Assembly (NCBI RefSeq): GCF_041261205.1
Contig: NZ_JBGCCH010000003.1
Span: forward strand, 434,001-498,000
Length of the DNA stretch: 64,000 nt
Direction of reading: 5' to 3'
DNA from: Catenulispora sp. MAP5-51
GTDB lineage: Bacteria > Actinomycetota > Actinomycetes > Streptomycetales > Catenulisporaceae
Shown here: piece by piece, positions 42,155-51,421 of the stretch
Layout: every line of letters starts with the position of its first letter
How positions within the stretch are numbered: position 1 is the first letter of the stretch
Translations under genes and position numbers: made by a program
The notes under the pieces: generated by a model
What the model was told of the DNA's origin: nothing
Databases searched by the model: none
Seen by the model: the letters and a program-made list of their open reading frames with translations, nothing else

Positions 42155-43723
42155 GTGATCGAGCAGGATGATGTGGTGGCCGGGCAGGCCGATGGTGCCG
42201 TTGTGACGGATGAGGCCCCGGAAAGCTTCGGCCCCGGCATCGCCCCCGAGCGCCTGGCCCTGCTGCTCGACATCCTGGCCGAGGTCGAGGAGCTGCCGAC
42301 CGAGCATCCCGACGCGGTCACCGTGCGGCGGGCGACGGCCGGCGTTTACAAGAGCGTCAAGATCCGGCGGCGTTCCGAGCGGCAGGCGCGGGTGCTCGCG
42401 GCCGATCGCGCCGTCACCGCCAAGACCGCGACCGGCGCTCCGACCCGGCTCGACGACGAGACGCAGGGGCTGCCGCTCAGTTCGGAGACCGCCGAGTCGG
42501 GCAATGCCGTGGCCGGCGTGCTGACCCGGGAGCGCGGCTGCTACATCTGCAAGGTGCGCTATCGCGAGGTGCACGCGTTCTACCACCAGCTGTGTCCCGA
42601 CTGCGCCGCCGAGAACTGGAAGCGGCGCGACGCCCGGGCCGACCTGACCGGCAAGCGGGCGCTGCTCACCGGCGGCCGCGCGAAGATCGGCATGTACATC
42701 GCGCTGCGGCTGCTGCGCGACGGCGCGCACCTGACCATCACCACCCGCTTCCCGAACGACGCCGCGCGGCGCTTCGCCGCGATGCCGGACAGCGCCGAGT
42801 GGCTGCACCGGCTGCGCGTCGTCGGCATCGACCTGCGGGACGTGGCCCAGGTGGTCGCGCTCGCCGACGCGGTCGCGGCCGAGGGACCGCTCGACATCAT
42901 GGTGAACAACGCCGCGCAGACCGTGCGGCGCTCGGCCGGCGCCTACGAGCCGCTGGTCCGGGCCGAGGCCGAGCCGCTGCCCGACGGTCCGCTGCCGGAG
43001 CTGGTCTCCTTCGGGCGCTTCACCGGGTCGGGGCTGGTCGCGCTGCCCGGGCAGACGCGGTCCTCCGAGGCGATCGCGGCGGATCTCGTCGGCGTGGGGG
43101 CGCGGGGTCTCGGTGTCGCCACCGGTGTCGGGGGCGCGGACCTCGTCTCGCTCGCGTTGACCGCCGGCTCGGCGGCTCCGGACCGCATCGCCGCCGGCAC
43201 CGCGATCGACGCCGGGGGCCTGGTCCCGGACCTGGCCGACAGCAACTCCTGGGTGCAGACCGTCGAGGACGTCGATCCGATCGAGCTGCTGGAGGTCCAG
43301 CTCTGCAACTCGACGGCCCCGTTCGTGCTCATCAGCAGGCTGCGGAACGCCATGAAGGCCTCGCCGGCGGCGCGCAAGCACATCGTCAACGTCTCGGCGA
43401 TGGAGGGCGTCTTCAGCCGCGGCTACAAGGGTGCCGGGCATCCGCACACCAACATGGCCAAGGCCGCGCTCAACATGCTCACGCGCACCAGCGCGCAGGA
43501 GATGTTCCAGACCGACGGCATCCTCATGAACAGCGTCGACACCGGCTGGATCACCGACGAGCGGCCGCACCCGGACCGCGTCCGGCTGGCGGGCGAAGGC
43601 TTCCACGCGCCGCTGGACCTCGTCGACGGTGCGGCCCGGGTCTACGACCCGATCGTGCGCGGTGAGCAGGGCGAGGACCTGTACGGCTGCTTCCTCAAGG
43701 ACTACGCGAACGCCGGCTGGTAG
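42155..43723 (+). CDS. SDR-fold protein with N-terminal zinc ribbon and missing catalytic Tyr
   Basis: 522 residues from GTG 42155 (GTG 42149 also possible; TAGATT at 42143-42148 could be a -10 for a leaderless message). An N-terminal helical region (1-120) leads to a zinc ribbon with C129/C132 and C147/C150, then a Rossmann SDR domain: LLTGGRAKIG, VNNAAQT, S414 in VNVSAMEG. A 100-residue insert splits the fold. The YxxxK motif reads TNMAK (T432, K436), so the general-acid Tyr is absent. It may be an NAD(P)-binding sensor or act by another mechanism. Convergent with an AraC gene. Confidence 0.8.
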   Translation: MIEQDDVVAGQADGAVVTDEAPESFGPGIAPERLALLLDILAEVEELPTEHPDAVTVRRATAGVYKSVKIRRRSERQARVLAADRAVTAKTATGAPTRLDDETQGLPLSSETAESGNAVAGVLTRERGCYICKVRYREVHAFYHQLCPDCAAENWKRRDARADLTGKRALLTGGRAKIGMYIALRLLRDGAHLTITTRFPNDAARRFAAMPDSAEWLHRLRVVGIDLRDVAQVVALADAVAAEGPLDIMVNNAAQTVRRSAGAYEPLVRAEAEPLPDGPLPELVSFGRFTGSGLVALPGQTRSSEAIAADLVGVGARGLGVATGVGGADLVSLALTAGSAAPDRIAAGTAIDAGGLVPDLADSNSWVQTVEDVDPIELLEVQLCNSTAPFVLISRLRNAMKASPAARKHIVNVSAMEGVFSRGYKGAGHPHTNMAKAALNMLTRTSAQEMFQTDGILMNSVDTGWITDERPHPDRVRLAGEGFHAPLDLVDGAARVYDPIVRGEQGEDLYGCFLKDYANAGW

Positions 43724-43734
43724 CGCGCGCGTTT

Positions 43735-44478
43735 TCACCGGCCGCGCAGCGCCCGCGGCGAGGCTCCGAAAGCCTTGCGACAGGCCTTGTTGAACGCTTG
43801 CAGGTCGGGAATCCCGACCGTCGTTGCGATGGCGGTGACGGACAATGTGGAGGCCTGCAACAGATGCAGCGCGCGGGCCATTCTGCGCGAGGCGATGTAG
43901 CCGACGACCGTGTCGCCGACGTGCTGGTGGAACAGGCGCGTGAGCTGGTTGTGCGACACACCGGCGATGCGGGCCAGCTCCGCGACGACCAACGGCTCGG
44001 CCAGGTGCGCCTCGATCCTTCGGATTACGGCCGCGACGACGGGATTCGGCGGCGCGGCTCCGTTGGCGTCCGCGAGGTCTGATACGCGCCACAGCGCTGC
44101 CCACACCGCGGCTGCCGAACGGTCCGGCGAGGTCGGGAACGCGGCCACCGCGTCAAGCAGCAGCTCGCGCAGGACCGGTAGCGCCGGGCCCGCGTCGCCG
44201 ACGAACGGTTCGCGGCGTCGGCATCCGTTCAGGGCGAAGTGGACGTAGAGATGCTCCGAGCGGCCCCGGTAGCGGAACTCGACGGTGGTGCCGGGCGGTA
44301 CCAGGCTCACGGTTCCGGGGCGGAGGTCGTACCACGCGCCGTCGGCGGCGAAGGCCGCGCTGTAGCTGTAGAGATGCAGCTGCCACAGGTCGGGGAGGCG
44401 GAAGACGTCCACCGCGGTGTTGATGCCGTGCACGCCGACGCCGGCGTTGGCGACCAGCGGCGGCGTCTGGAGCTCCAT
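43735..44478 (-). CDS. AraC-family transcriptional regulator
   Basis: 247 residues. N-terminal cupin-like sugar-binding half (about 15-110, with LRPGTVSLVPPGTTVEFRYRG) and a C-terminal double helix-turn-helix (about 145-245: VVAELARIAGVSHNQLTRLFHQHVG and AIATTVGIPDLQAFNKACRKAFG). Divergent from the fucosidase gene with 72 bases between, so it is the likely sugar-responsive activator of that gene. Confidence 0.92.
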   Translation of the reverse strand: MELQTPPLVANAGVGVHGINTAVDVFRLPDLWQLHLYSYSAAFAADGAWYDLRPGTVSLVPPGTTVEFRYRGRSEHLYVHFALNGCRRREPFVGDAGPALPVLRELLLDAVAAFPTSPDRSAAAVWAALWRVSDLADANGAAPPNPVVAAVIRRIEAHLAEPLVVAELARIAGVSHNQLTRLFHQHVGDTVVGYIASRRMARALHLLQASTLSVTAIATTVGIPDLQAFNKACRKAFGASPRALRGR

Positions 44479-44550
44479 GGTGAAAAACTACCAGTGCGGG
44501 TGATCCAGACCGATCCGCAGCATGGCTTCCCGCGCCTAGCGTGGTGAACC

Positions 44551-45810
44551 GTGACCATGCAGCCCTGGTTCGCCGACGCCAAGCTCGGCATCTTCGTCCA
44601 CTGGGGGATCTACGCCGTCAACGGCATCCCGGAGTCCTGGTCGTTCTACAACGGCGAGATCACCTACGAGAACTACATGAAGCAGCTCGACGGGTTCACC
44701 GCGAGCGCTTACGACGCGGGGGAATGGGCCCGCCTGTTCAAGGCGGCCGGCGCGCGCTACGCGGTGCTGACGTCCAAGCACCACGACGGCGTCGCCCTGT
44801 GGGAGACGGCCGAGAACGATCTGAACGTGGTGAAGCGGACGCCGGCCGGCCGCGACCTGCTGGCGCCGTACGCGCAGGCGATGCGCGACGCGGGGCTGAA
44901 GGTGGGACTGTACTTCTCGCACCTGGACTGGTCGCACCCCGACTACCCGTTCCACTCGCGGGAGGAGTTCGAGAGCGGCGGGGCGGCCGAGGGTGCCGAC
45001 GTTGCCGACGTTGCCGAGGACACGCAGGCGTGGGAACGCTTCCTGAAGTTCCACCGCGCGCAGCTGAAGGAGATCGTCGAGGGCTACCAGCCGGATCTGC
45101 TGTGGTTCGACGGGGACTGGGAGCGTCCCGAGGAGCGTTGGCGCATGGCCGAGCTGCGGGAGCAGCTGACGGCGATGAAGGCGGACCTGGTCTTCAACTC
45201 CCGCCTACTGGGCCACGGCGACTACGCGACCCCCGAGCAGGGCGCGCCGATCACGCCGCCGGAGGGGCCGTGGGAGCTGTGCTACACGGTGAACAACTCC
45301 TGGGGCTTCCAGCGCAACGATCACGATCACAAGCCGATCAGCCTCCTGGTGCGCACCTTCGTCGAGACCATCGCCGGCGGCGGCAACCTGCTCCTGGACG
45401 TAGGCCCCCGCGCCGACGGCTCGATCCCGTCGGAGCAGGCCTCGCGCCTGGAGGCACTCGGCCGTTGGATCGCCCGCAACGAACCGGCGGTCTTCGGCAC
45501 GGTCCGCGGCATCCCCGCCGGACACGTCCACGCCCCGACAACCGTGTCGGCGGACCGGCGCACGCTGTACGTGTTCTGCTACGACCCCCCGCGCGACCCG
45601 GTGACGATCAACGGCCTGACGAGCAAGGTCAAGCGGATCACGGCCCTGTCGACCGGCGAGCAGCTGACGCACCGACGGTACGGCGGCTTCGACCCGGTGC
45701 CGGGCGTGCTGGCGATCGATGCGCCGAGCGTCGCGGATCCGGTGGTGACGGTGCTGGCGGTCGAGGTGGAGGGGGAGGTGGAGTTGTATCGGGGGGAGGG
45801 GCGGAGCTGA
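44551..45810 (+). CDS. Alpha-L-fucosidase, GH29 family
   Basis: 419 residues (ATG 44557 is an alternative start). WFADAKLGIFVHWGIYAVNGIPESW at the start, YAVLTSKHHDGVALW, and LLWFDGDW carrying the nucleophile Asp are clear GH29 marks. NNSWGFQRND and a C-terminal beta domain complete it. No signal peptide, so it acts on fucosylated oligosaccharides taken into the cell. Regulated probably by the divergent AraC protein. Slightly shorter than many GH29 enzymes. Confidence 0.92.
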   Translation: MTMQPWFADAKLGIFVHWGIYAVNGIPESWSFYNGEITYENYMKQLDGFTASAYDAGEWARLFKAAGARYAVLTSKHHDGVALWETAENDLNVVKRTPAGRDLLAPYAQAMRDAGLKVGLYFSHLDWSHPDYPFHSREEFESGGAAEGADVADVAEDTQAWERFLKFHRAQLKEIVEGYQPDLLWFDGDWERPEERWRMAELREQLTAMKADLVFNSRLLGHGDYATPEQGAPITPPEGPWELCYTVNNSWGFQRNDHDHKPISLLVRTFVETIAGGGNLLLDVGPRADGSIPSEQASRLEALGRWIARNEPAVFGTVRGIPAGHVHAPTTVSADRRTLYVFCYDPPRDPVTINGLTSKVKRITALSTGEQLTHRRYGGFDPVPGVLAIDAPSVADPVVTVLAVEVEGEVELYRGEGRS

Positions 45811-45891
45811 GGGGGCGGGGGTGTGGTTGGCTGGGCTGGGCTGGGCTGGTTGCGGTTTTGTTTGCGGGTTGACAGGCACAGGCGCTTCTTG

Positions 45892-46164
45892 ACGGCTTCG
45901 CGTACGGTTTGCGGGATCCGCTGGTGGCGCGGCTCGGGGTGGGTGACGTCGTGTGTGGGCGGCGGTGGTGTGGGTAGGTGGTCGGGTCTACTGCCACAGC
46001 CAAGAGCAAGAGCGACAGTCAAGGCAAGGTCAAGGGCTTACAGGCGCCTCCGGCGGCGCCTGCGCGGCGAGCGGCCTCGCTCCGGGGAGTGGGGGGCCGC
46101 GCTGCTGGGCGGCGGACGCTGCTTGTGGTCGCCTTCGTCCCGGATTCCCCGTCGCATCGTCGCC
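45892..46164 (+). repeat. Left arm of the nested palindrome
   Basis: 273 bases, first 210 exactly inverted relative to 46587-46796. The arm itself contains small hairpins, CAGGCGCC/GGCGCCTG near 46041-46062 and GAGCG/CGCTC near 46069-46081, which resemble terminator stems. Confidence 0.9.
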
Positions 46165-46291
46165 TTACGGAAGCAGGCCGGTCCGGTGGTATCAAGTCGG
46201 ATCGCCCAGCTGGTGGCCGGGTATCAGCGACTTGACACAACCGGCCCGGCCTGCTTGGCTTCGCCCGCCGACGCGACGGGGAATCCGGGAC
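46137..46291. repeat. Inner hairpin A
   Basis: Imperfect inverted repeat of about 155 bases, opening with GTCCCGGATTCCCCGTCGC (46137-46155) and closing with its reverse complement (46273-46291). AAGCAGGCCGG and TCAAGTCG also pair within it. Confidence 0.85.
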
Positions 46292-46390
46292 AAACCCACC
46301 TGTGGGAAGAGTTCCCGCGCCTTGTGCACGCACCGCCTGGCCGCCGCTGTGCCTCACCGAGTGGACCGAGTCCACACCACAGGCGGGGGT

Positions 46391-46552
46391 TGTCCCGGAT
46401 TCCCCGTCGCTTCGGCGGTGCTTGCACAACCATCCCGGACTGGGCGGTGTCAAGCCGAACGAAACCGGTGGCCAGCAACAGCGATCCGGCTTGACACCGC
46501 CCAGGCCGGGATGGTTCCCTCCGGGCGACGAAGCGACGGGGAATCCGGGACA
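46391..46552. repeat. Inner hairpin B
   Basis: A second inverted repeat of about 160 bases with the same 19-base ends (46392-46410 and 46533-46551). Inner pairing segments are ACCATCCCGG and GGCGGTGTCAAGCCG, a relative but not a copy of hairpin A. Confidence 0.85.
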
Positions 46553-46796
46553 CAGGCGACCACAAGCAACAACCGCCGCCCAACTACGCGGCCCCCCACT
46601 CCCCGGAGCGAGGCCGCTCGCCGCGCAGGCGCCGCCGGAGGCGCCTGTAAGCCCTTGACCTTGCCTTGACTGTCGCTCTTGCTCTTGGCTGTGGCAGTAG
46701 ACCCGACCACCTACCCACACCACCGCCGCCCACACACGACGTCACCCACCCCGAGCCGCGCCACCAGCGGATCCCGCAAACCGTACGCGAAGCCGT
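46524..46796 (-). repeat. Right arm of the nested palindrome
   Basis: Inverted partner of 45892-46164. The last 210 bases (46587-46796) are identical to the left arm. Confidence 0.9.
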
Positions 46797-46888
46797 AAAA
46801 ATAGCCTGTAAACCCACACACCAGCTGCACTCACACGAAGAACCGACCCACGCCTAAGCCACAGGCCCCGGTTTGGCCCCGAACGCCA

Positions 46889-46961
46889 AGCGCGCAGCGG
46901 CATCCCCCTCATTGGACGCCGCCGCGCGCTCGCCTGTCCCGATCGGCAGTTGCCGATCGGG
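46889..46961 (-). terminator. Two hairpins downstream of the beta-helix gene
   Basis: CCCGATCGGCA (46938-46948) pairs with 46951-46961 around GT, just past the beta-helix stop on the minus strand; a second stem, AGCGCGCAGCGGC (46889-46901) with 46918-46930, lies beyond it. Together they would end transcription. Confidence 0.75.
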
Positions 46962-46970
46962 GGTCTTCGA

Positions 46971-48494
46971 TCAGCAGCCGCGGACCCCGGGGCCGGCGTA
47001 AGCGCCGCGGTTCGGTGCGCCCGGCGGGATCGGGCTGCCGAAGTAGTCCTGGCCGCCGTTGTTCGCGATGGGGAGTCCGTCGGCCAGGGCGGGTGACTTG
47101 GTGCACAGTCGTTCGCCGCGCGGGCCTGTGCCGCCTGCGACCAGCAGTGGGTTCGTCGTCAGCGTTCCCGTGCCCGGTGCCGTTGTGGTGTTGTAGAAGG
47201 TGTTGTTCGTCAGCTGGTAGCTCGTCGCCGGGGACAGGGCGAAGGTCGCGTCGGAGGGGGCGCCGGCGTTCACGACCACGTTGTTCGTGAACTGCACGTT
47301 CCGGGCTGTGCTGTCGTTGTTCTCGCGGAGCACGGCCATGGCGGCGCCGGGCTTCACGTAGATCGTGTTGTTGTAGACCTGGACCGGGCCGGAGGGGCCG
47401 GAGCAGTTCTCGATGCCTCGGTAGCTGTCGTTCTGGCTGATGTTGTAGCGGATCACCGAGTTGCGGACGTAGCCGTCGGTGGTGCCGCAGATGAGGGCGA
47501 AGCCGCCGTCGTTGTCGTGGCTGTAGTTGTACTGGTAGACGATCGTGTCGGTGAAGTCGTCGATGTCGTAGGCCATCGAGTCTTGGTGGCCGTGGCCGCC
47601 GGAGACTTCGTTGTACTGGAACGTCACGTGGTCGGAGTCCCAGGGCCAGATGCCGGCGTTGTAGCCGTGCGAGGTGACGTTGAAGCCGGCCAGGGTGTTG
47701 TGGTCGACCAGGCCGCCGGAGGTCTGCTCGACCACGATGCCGTCGCCGCCGGTCCGGGACAGGGTGTTGCCCTGGATCAGGACGTGGGTGAACGGGTGTT
47801 CCTGCAGCCCTTCGTACTGGGCCCAGGACGAGGCGGTGACGATACCTTCGCGGTTCACGCGGGTCAGTGTGTTGTCGGTGATGCGTACGTCGTCGAACCA
47901 GGTCGGGACGCTGGTCCCGTGCACGCTCACGACGATCCCGTCGCTGCCGTCGGCGTCCTTCGTGTCGTCCCCGAGCACGTCGTGCACGGTCACGCCGCTG
48001 ATCACGATGTGCGACAGCTTGCCGGCGTCCTGGGCGTCCACGTGGATGCCGCGGCGGTTGGTGCCGGGGTTCGCCGCGTTGGTCACGTCCAGGTGGTGGA
48101 TCTCGAAGTACTGCTGGTTGCGGAGCGACACTGTCTCGGTCGCGCCGTTGCCGTCGATCCGCGGGAGGGGCCGGTCGGCTGTGCCGTAGGCGTCCACCAC
48201 GATGTCCGAGCCCGCGATGCCGGAGCCCTGTGGTGCCAGGGTGCCGATGCACGTGGTTCCGCGGGCGAACAGGATGTGGTCGCCGGGGGAGAAGGCCGGC
48301 TTGTTCACGTCCGCCAGCGAGGTCCACGGATGCGCGGCCGAGCCGTTGCCGTCGTGGGTCCGTGAGCAGTCGACGTAGGAGAAGGTGCCGGTCTGGGGCC
48401 CGATGCCGTGCGCGTGGGCCGGCGCGGCGCCCAGGGCCAGAGCAGCGGCCGCCACGGCTCCCACGACAGTGCGGCGGGCGGTGAGGTGTGCCAT
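46971..48494 (-). CDS. Secreted right-handed parallel beta-helix protein
   Basis: 507 residues from ATG 48494 (GAGAGGAA just upstream). Signal peptide ending AHA, then a pectate-lyase-like beta-helix with many short N-rich turns (ITDNTLTRV, IQGNTLSRTGGDGIVVE, VDHNTLAGFN, YNNTIYV), typical of polysaccharide lyases or carbohydrate-binding helices. Cys residues near both ends may form disulfides. In a carbohydrate island next to a sugar ABC operon, it probably acts on an extracellular glycan; the catalytic residues are not obvious. Confidence 0.85.
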   Translation of the reverse strand: MAHLTARRTVVGAVAAAALALGAAPAHAHGIGPQTGTFSYVDCSRTHDGNGSAAHPWTSLADVNKPAFSPGDHILFARGTTCIGTLAPQGSGIAGSDIVVDAYGTADRPLPRIDGNGATETVSLRNQQYFEIHHLDVTNAANPGTNRRGIHVDAQDAGKLSHIVISGVTVHDVLGDDTKDADGSDGIVVSVHGTSVPTWFDDVRITDNTLTRVNREGIVTASSWAQYEGLQEHPFTHVLIQGNTLSRTGGDGIVVEQTSGGLVDHNTLAGFNVTSHGYNAGIWPWDSDHVTFQYNEVSGGHGHQDSMAYDIDDFTDTIVYQYNYSHDNDGGFALICGTTDGYVRNSVIRYNISQNDSYRGIENCSGPSGPVQVYNNTIYVKPGAAMAVLRENNDSTARNVQFTNNVVVNAGAPSDATFALSPATSYQLTNNTFYNTTTAPGTGTLTTNPLLVAGGTGPRGERLCTKSPALADGLPIANNGGQDYFGSPIPPGAPNRGAYAGPGVRGC

Positions 48495-48508
48495 GCGTTC
48501 CTCTCGAA

Positions 48509-50548
48509 TCAGCTTCCGGACATCCGGAAGTCGTACTCGGGCGGTACTGGTAGGTCGGGGTGGGCGGCGAGCCACAACAGGTCCAGGGAGGCCTCGCCCT
48601 CCTGGAGGTTGTCGACGGTGATGCCCTCGTCGAGGAGCCGCCGGACCTGGTCGGTGTCGCCGATCGCCAGCGCGGCCTCCGCGTGGTACAGGCGGATCCG
48701 GCCGTGGTCCCGGTCCTCGGGGGCCAGGGCGGCGATGACGCTCAGCGTGTCGTGGGGGCGGTCGGCGGCAAGCAGGGCCTTGAGGGTCTCGATGGTGAGT
48801 TCGCGCAGATCAGGGTACATGCGGTGGGCCGCCAGGGTCTGGCTCGCGGCCTCGTCCGGCGAGTCGGCGAGGTGGGCCAGGGCCCGCTGCGCCCACGCGT
48901 TCGGGCGGTCGGCCAGCGACCGGGTCCACGCCTGGCGGGCGCCGTCGCGGTCGCCGTCGGCGAGGCGGAGGAGGCCGAGGTGGTAGAGCGTGTGCCAGGC
49001 GGAGGCGGAGGCGGAGTCGGAGTCGGAGTCGGGGGTGGAGGCGGAGGCGGAGTCGGAGTCGGAGTCGGAGTCGGGGGTGGAGGTGGAACCGGAGCCCGAG
49101 TCGGAGGCGGCGGTTTCGAGGAGGTCGCGCCACTTCGAGCCGGTGACCGGCGACGCCGGCGGCTCGCTCGACGGCAGTCGCCCGGTCCGCAGCAGGTCCA
49201 GCCACGGCTGTTGCTCGGCATCGCAGGATCCGAAGGGGCGGAGGCCGTCGTCGGCCAGCACCCCGGCCGCGATCTCCAGGGCGCCCCAGCCAGAGCCCTG
49301 ATGCAGCTGCTCCGGGGCCGCGTGGTCAAACTTTTGTGCGTCGCCGAGCGCGGCGTCCAACGAGGCCCGCGGCACCAACCGCTCCAGCGCTCCGGCCACC
49401 GCCTCGCGGGACTCGTCCCACGTCCCGTGCACCGCCGCCGGATCGGCTTCCAGCAGCCCGTACGCCTCGACCCACTCCCACGTGGCCCCGCCGGGCAGTT
49501 CCAGGTGCTCCAACTGCGTCCGGGCCAGCCCGGCCTGGATCTCGATGTACTCCGCGTCCGGACCGGACAGCCACTCCTGCCAGCGCCGGCCGCCGGCGCC
49601 GATGCCCCACTGGAAGAGCTTGCGGCCGATCAGGCGGTCGGTCGAGGTCTGCACCAGGCCCGAGCCGCTCTCGTCCAGTGCGGCGATCCAGGGGCGCTCG
49701 CCGGACGGGATGTCCATGAAGAAGTCCGCCGCGGCCGGGAACCGCGCGGGGTAGCTCTGGTCGGCGGCATCGGCGGCATCGGCGGCATCGGCAGCGTCGG
49801 TGGCCTCGGCGGTGTCGCCGTTCGGGAAGTCGATGAGCTTCAGCTGCGCCGTGTAGTCGAAATGGAAGGCGCGCTCCGCCGGCGCCACCACGCGCACGTC
49901 GGGGCTCTGCGGCACCGCGATGTTCGACCACCAGTACACCGGCGTCGGCGCCTCGGCCGGGTTGTGGAGCGAGACATGGACCAGCAGCGCCGGCGATCCG
50001 GCCGGCAGCCAGGCGTCGACGGTCATCACCACCCGGCGCAGCCGCTCGAACTCGTACATCCGCAGCACCGGCGTGCCGTCCGGCGCGGTCAGGCGGACCG
50101 CGTGCAGCGGCGAGCAGGTCAGCGGCCAGTGGCCGGTCGCGCCGATGTTCCACTCCACGCCGCCGGCCAGCCACGCGTCGCGCAGCGCCAGGTTCGCCGG
50201 CTGCAGGATCGGGTTGCGGTGCAGGAGTTCGCGGCCGGTCGGCCGGTGCACCAGGGACCACAACCGGCCGCCGTGGTCCGGGAGGAACGTGGCGGTCAGC
50301 ACCTCGTTCTCCAGGACCAGGGTCGGCACCTCGCGCGGGGTGCGCTCGCGCGTGTACGAGTCCTGCATCGTGTACGGCAGCAGCGTCGGCGGTCGGCCGT
50401 ACTCCAGGTTGCGGGCCATGTCCGGGTAGGGGGCCACGGCCGAGTCGAATCCGGGCCGGGCGATCCCGGTCAGGATCGGCAGCAGTCCGGCGGCCGGGTC
50501 GGCGGCGCCCTCGATGGGCAGGACGTCGCGGCGGAGGTGCGTGTTCAC
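48509..50548 (-). CDS. DUF5107-type carbohydrate-associated protein with TPR-like C-terminus (paralogue 1)
   Basis: 679 residues from GTG 50548, overlapping the permease stop by GTGA. The N-terminal ~400 residues are a mutarotase-like beta-sandwich (TATFLPDHGGRLWSLVHRPTGRELLHRNP, GGVEWNIG, VYWWSN) of the DUF5107 kind. The C-terminal part has TPR-like helices (GDRDGARQAWTRSLADRPNAWAQRALAHL). A Ser/Asp low-complexity insert of about 35 residues and an Ala/Asp repeat lie between. Function not established; DUF5107 genes commonly sit with sugar transporters. A clear paralogue is at 53976. Confidence 0.85.
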   Translation of the reverse strand: MNTHLRRDVLPIEGAADPAAGLLPILTGIARPGFDSAVAPYPDMARNLEYGRPPTLLPYTMQDSYTRERTPREVPTLVLENEVLTATFLPDHGGRLWSLVHRPTGRELLHRNPILQPANLALRDAWLAGGVEWNIGATGHWPLTCSPLHAVRLTAPDGTPVLRMYEFERLRRVVMTVDAWLPAGSPALLVHVSLHNPAEAPTPVYWWSNIAVPQSPDVRVVAPAERAFHFDYTAQLKLIDFPNGDTAEATDAADAADAADAADQSYPARFPAAADFFMDIPSGERPWIAALDESGSGLVQTSTDRLIGRKLFQWGIGAGGRRWQEWLSGPDAEYIEIQAGLARTQLEHLELPGGATWEWVEAYGLLEADPAAVHGTWDESREAVAGALERLVPRASLDAALGDAQKFDHAAPEQLHQGSGWGALEIAAGVLADDGLRPFGSCDAEQQPWLDLLRTGRLPSSEPPASPVTGSKWRDLLETAASDSGSGSTSTPDSDSDSDSASASTPDSDSDSASASAWHTLYHLGLLRLADGDRDGARQAWTRSLADRPNAWAQRALAHLADSPDEAASQTLAAHRMYPDLRELTIETLKALLAADRPHDTLSVIAALAPEDRDHGRIRLYHAEAALAIGDTDQVRRLLDEGITVDNLQEGEASLDLLWLAAHPDLPVPPEYDFRMSGS

Positions 50549-51408
50549 TTGCCGATCCCCACTGTCATACCTTGGATGATGCGGCTGCCGAGCCAGCTGA
50601 ACAACGCGATCATCGGAGCGAGCACCACGCACACCCCGGCGAACATCGCGCCCCAGTCCAGGCCGTTGAGCTGGGCCTCCTGGACGAAGTTGGACAGTGC
50701 CACCGGCAGCGTCACCTTGTCCTGGCTGTGGGTCAGCACGATCGCGAACAGCGTCTCGTTCCAGGCCGAGATGAACTGCAGCAGGAACGCGGTGATCAGC
50801 CCGCCGCGGGCCACCGGCAGGATCACCTTGGTGAAGGTGCGCACCATGCCGGCGCCGTCCAGGACCGCGGCCTCCTCCAGCACCTGCGGGATGCCGGAGA
50901 AGAAGCCGGTCAGCAGGTACACGGTGAAGGGCATCGCCAGTCCCAGGTACACCAGGATCAGGCCGGGCTGGGAGTCGTCGAGGTTCGCCTTGGCCATGCC
51001 GATGAACAGCGGGACCACCATCACCTGCCCGGGCACCCCCAGGCCCATGGCGAAGGTCATGCTCATCGCGCCGGAGACCCGGTTGCGGCGCCGGGCCAGC
51101 GCGTAGGCGCAGGGCGCGGCCACCACGACGGCCAGCAACGAGGACAGCACGGCGACCAGCACGCTGTTCAGCGCGGCCTGGCCGAAGCCGCCGTCGGAGA
51201 ACACCCTGCTGTAGTTGGCGAACTTCGGATGCGTCGGCACGCCGAAGGGGTGGTTGAGGATGTCGGTGCCGTCGCGCAGCGAGGTCAGCAGGATCCAGCC
51301 GATCAGGGCGATGTCGGCGGCCACCACCACCCACACCGCGCCGGCGGCGATCCGCATCGGCAGGCTGACGGGCTTGCGCCGGGCGGCGGTCATTGTTCGG
51401 GACGTCAT
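50545..51408 (-). CDS. Carbohydrate ABC transporter permease (MalG-type)
   Basis: 287 residues, six TM helices. The EAA loop reads LEEAAVLDGAGMVRTFTKVILPVARGGLITAF, and the C-terminus WLGSRIIQGMTVGIGK is the usual MalG ending. It forms the inner-membrane channel with the permease upstream. No ATPase gene is present, so a shared MsiK-type ATPase probably serves it, as in Streptomyces. Confidence 0.93.
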   Translation of the reverse strand: MTSRTMTAARRKPVSLPMRIAAGAVWVVVAADIALIGWILLTSLRDGTDILNHPFGVPTHPKFANYSRVFSDGGFGQAALNSVLVAVLSSLLAVVVAAPCAYALARRRNRVSGAMSMTFAMGLGVPGQVMVVPLFIGMAKANLDDSQPGLILVYLGLAMPFTVYLLTGFFSGIPQVLEEAAVLDGAGMVRTFTKVILPVARGGLITAFLLQFISAWNETLFAIVLTHSQDKVTLPVALSNFVQEAQLNGLDWGAMFAGVCVVLAPMIALFSWLGSRIIQGMTVGIGK

Positions 51409-51421
51409 GAGCTCCCCCGGA

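Larger units (their letters stand above)
45866..46815. repeat. Nested palindromic element of about 950 bp, no genes
   Basis: A gene-free block between the fucosidase and the beta-helix gene. The outer arms (45892-46101 and 46587-46796) are identical over 210 bases in inverted orientation; similarity extends inward to 46164/46524 (273-base arms) and outward to GGGTT-ACAGGC at 45866 and 46815. Inside are two further hairpins. Open frames across it are mirror images on the two strands, which is what a palindrome gives, and have no family resemblance. It could be a non-autonomous mobile element, a cruciform-forming locus or a structured RNA. Confidence 0.9.

Noticed and set aside
46137-46551. CRISPR array suggested by four copies of a 19-mer
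   Set aside because: Copies alternate in orientation, spacers differ in length and pair with each other, and no cas genes are present.
45823-46735. Open frames on both strands within the palindrome (for example translations with HSQEQERQSRQGQG)
   Set aside because: The same peptide appears on both strands because the DNA is an inverted repeat; no ribosome site or family support.
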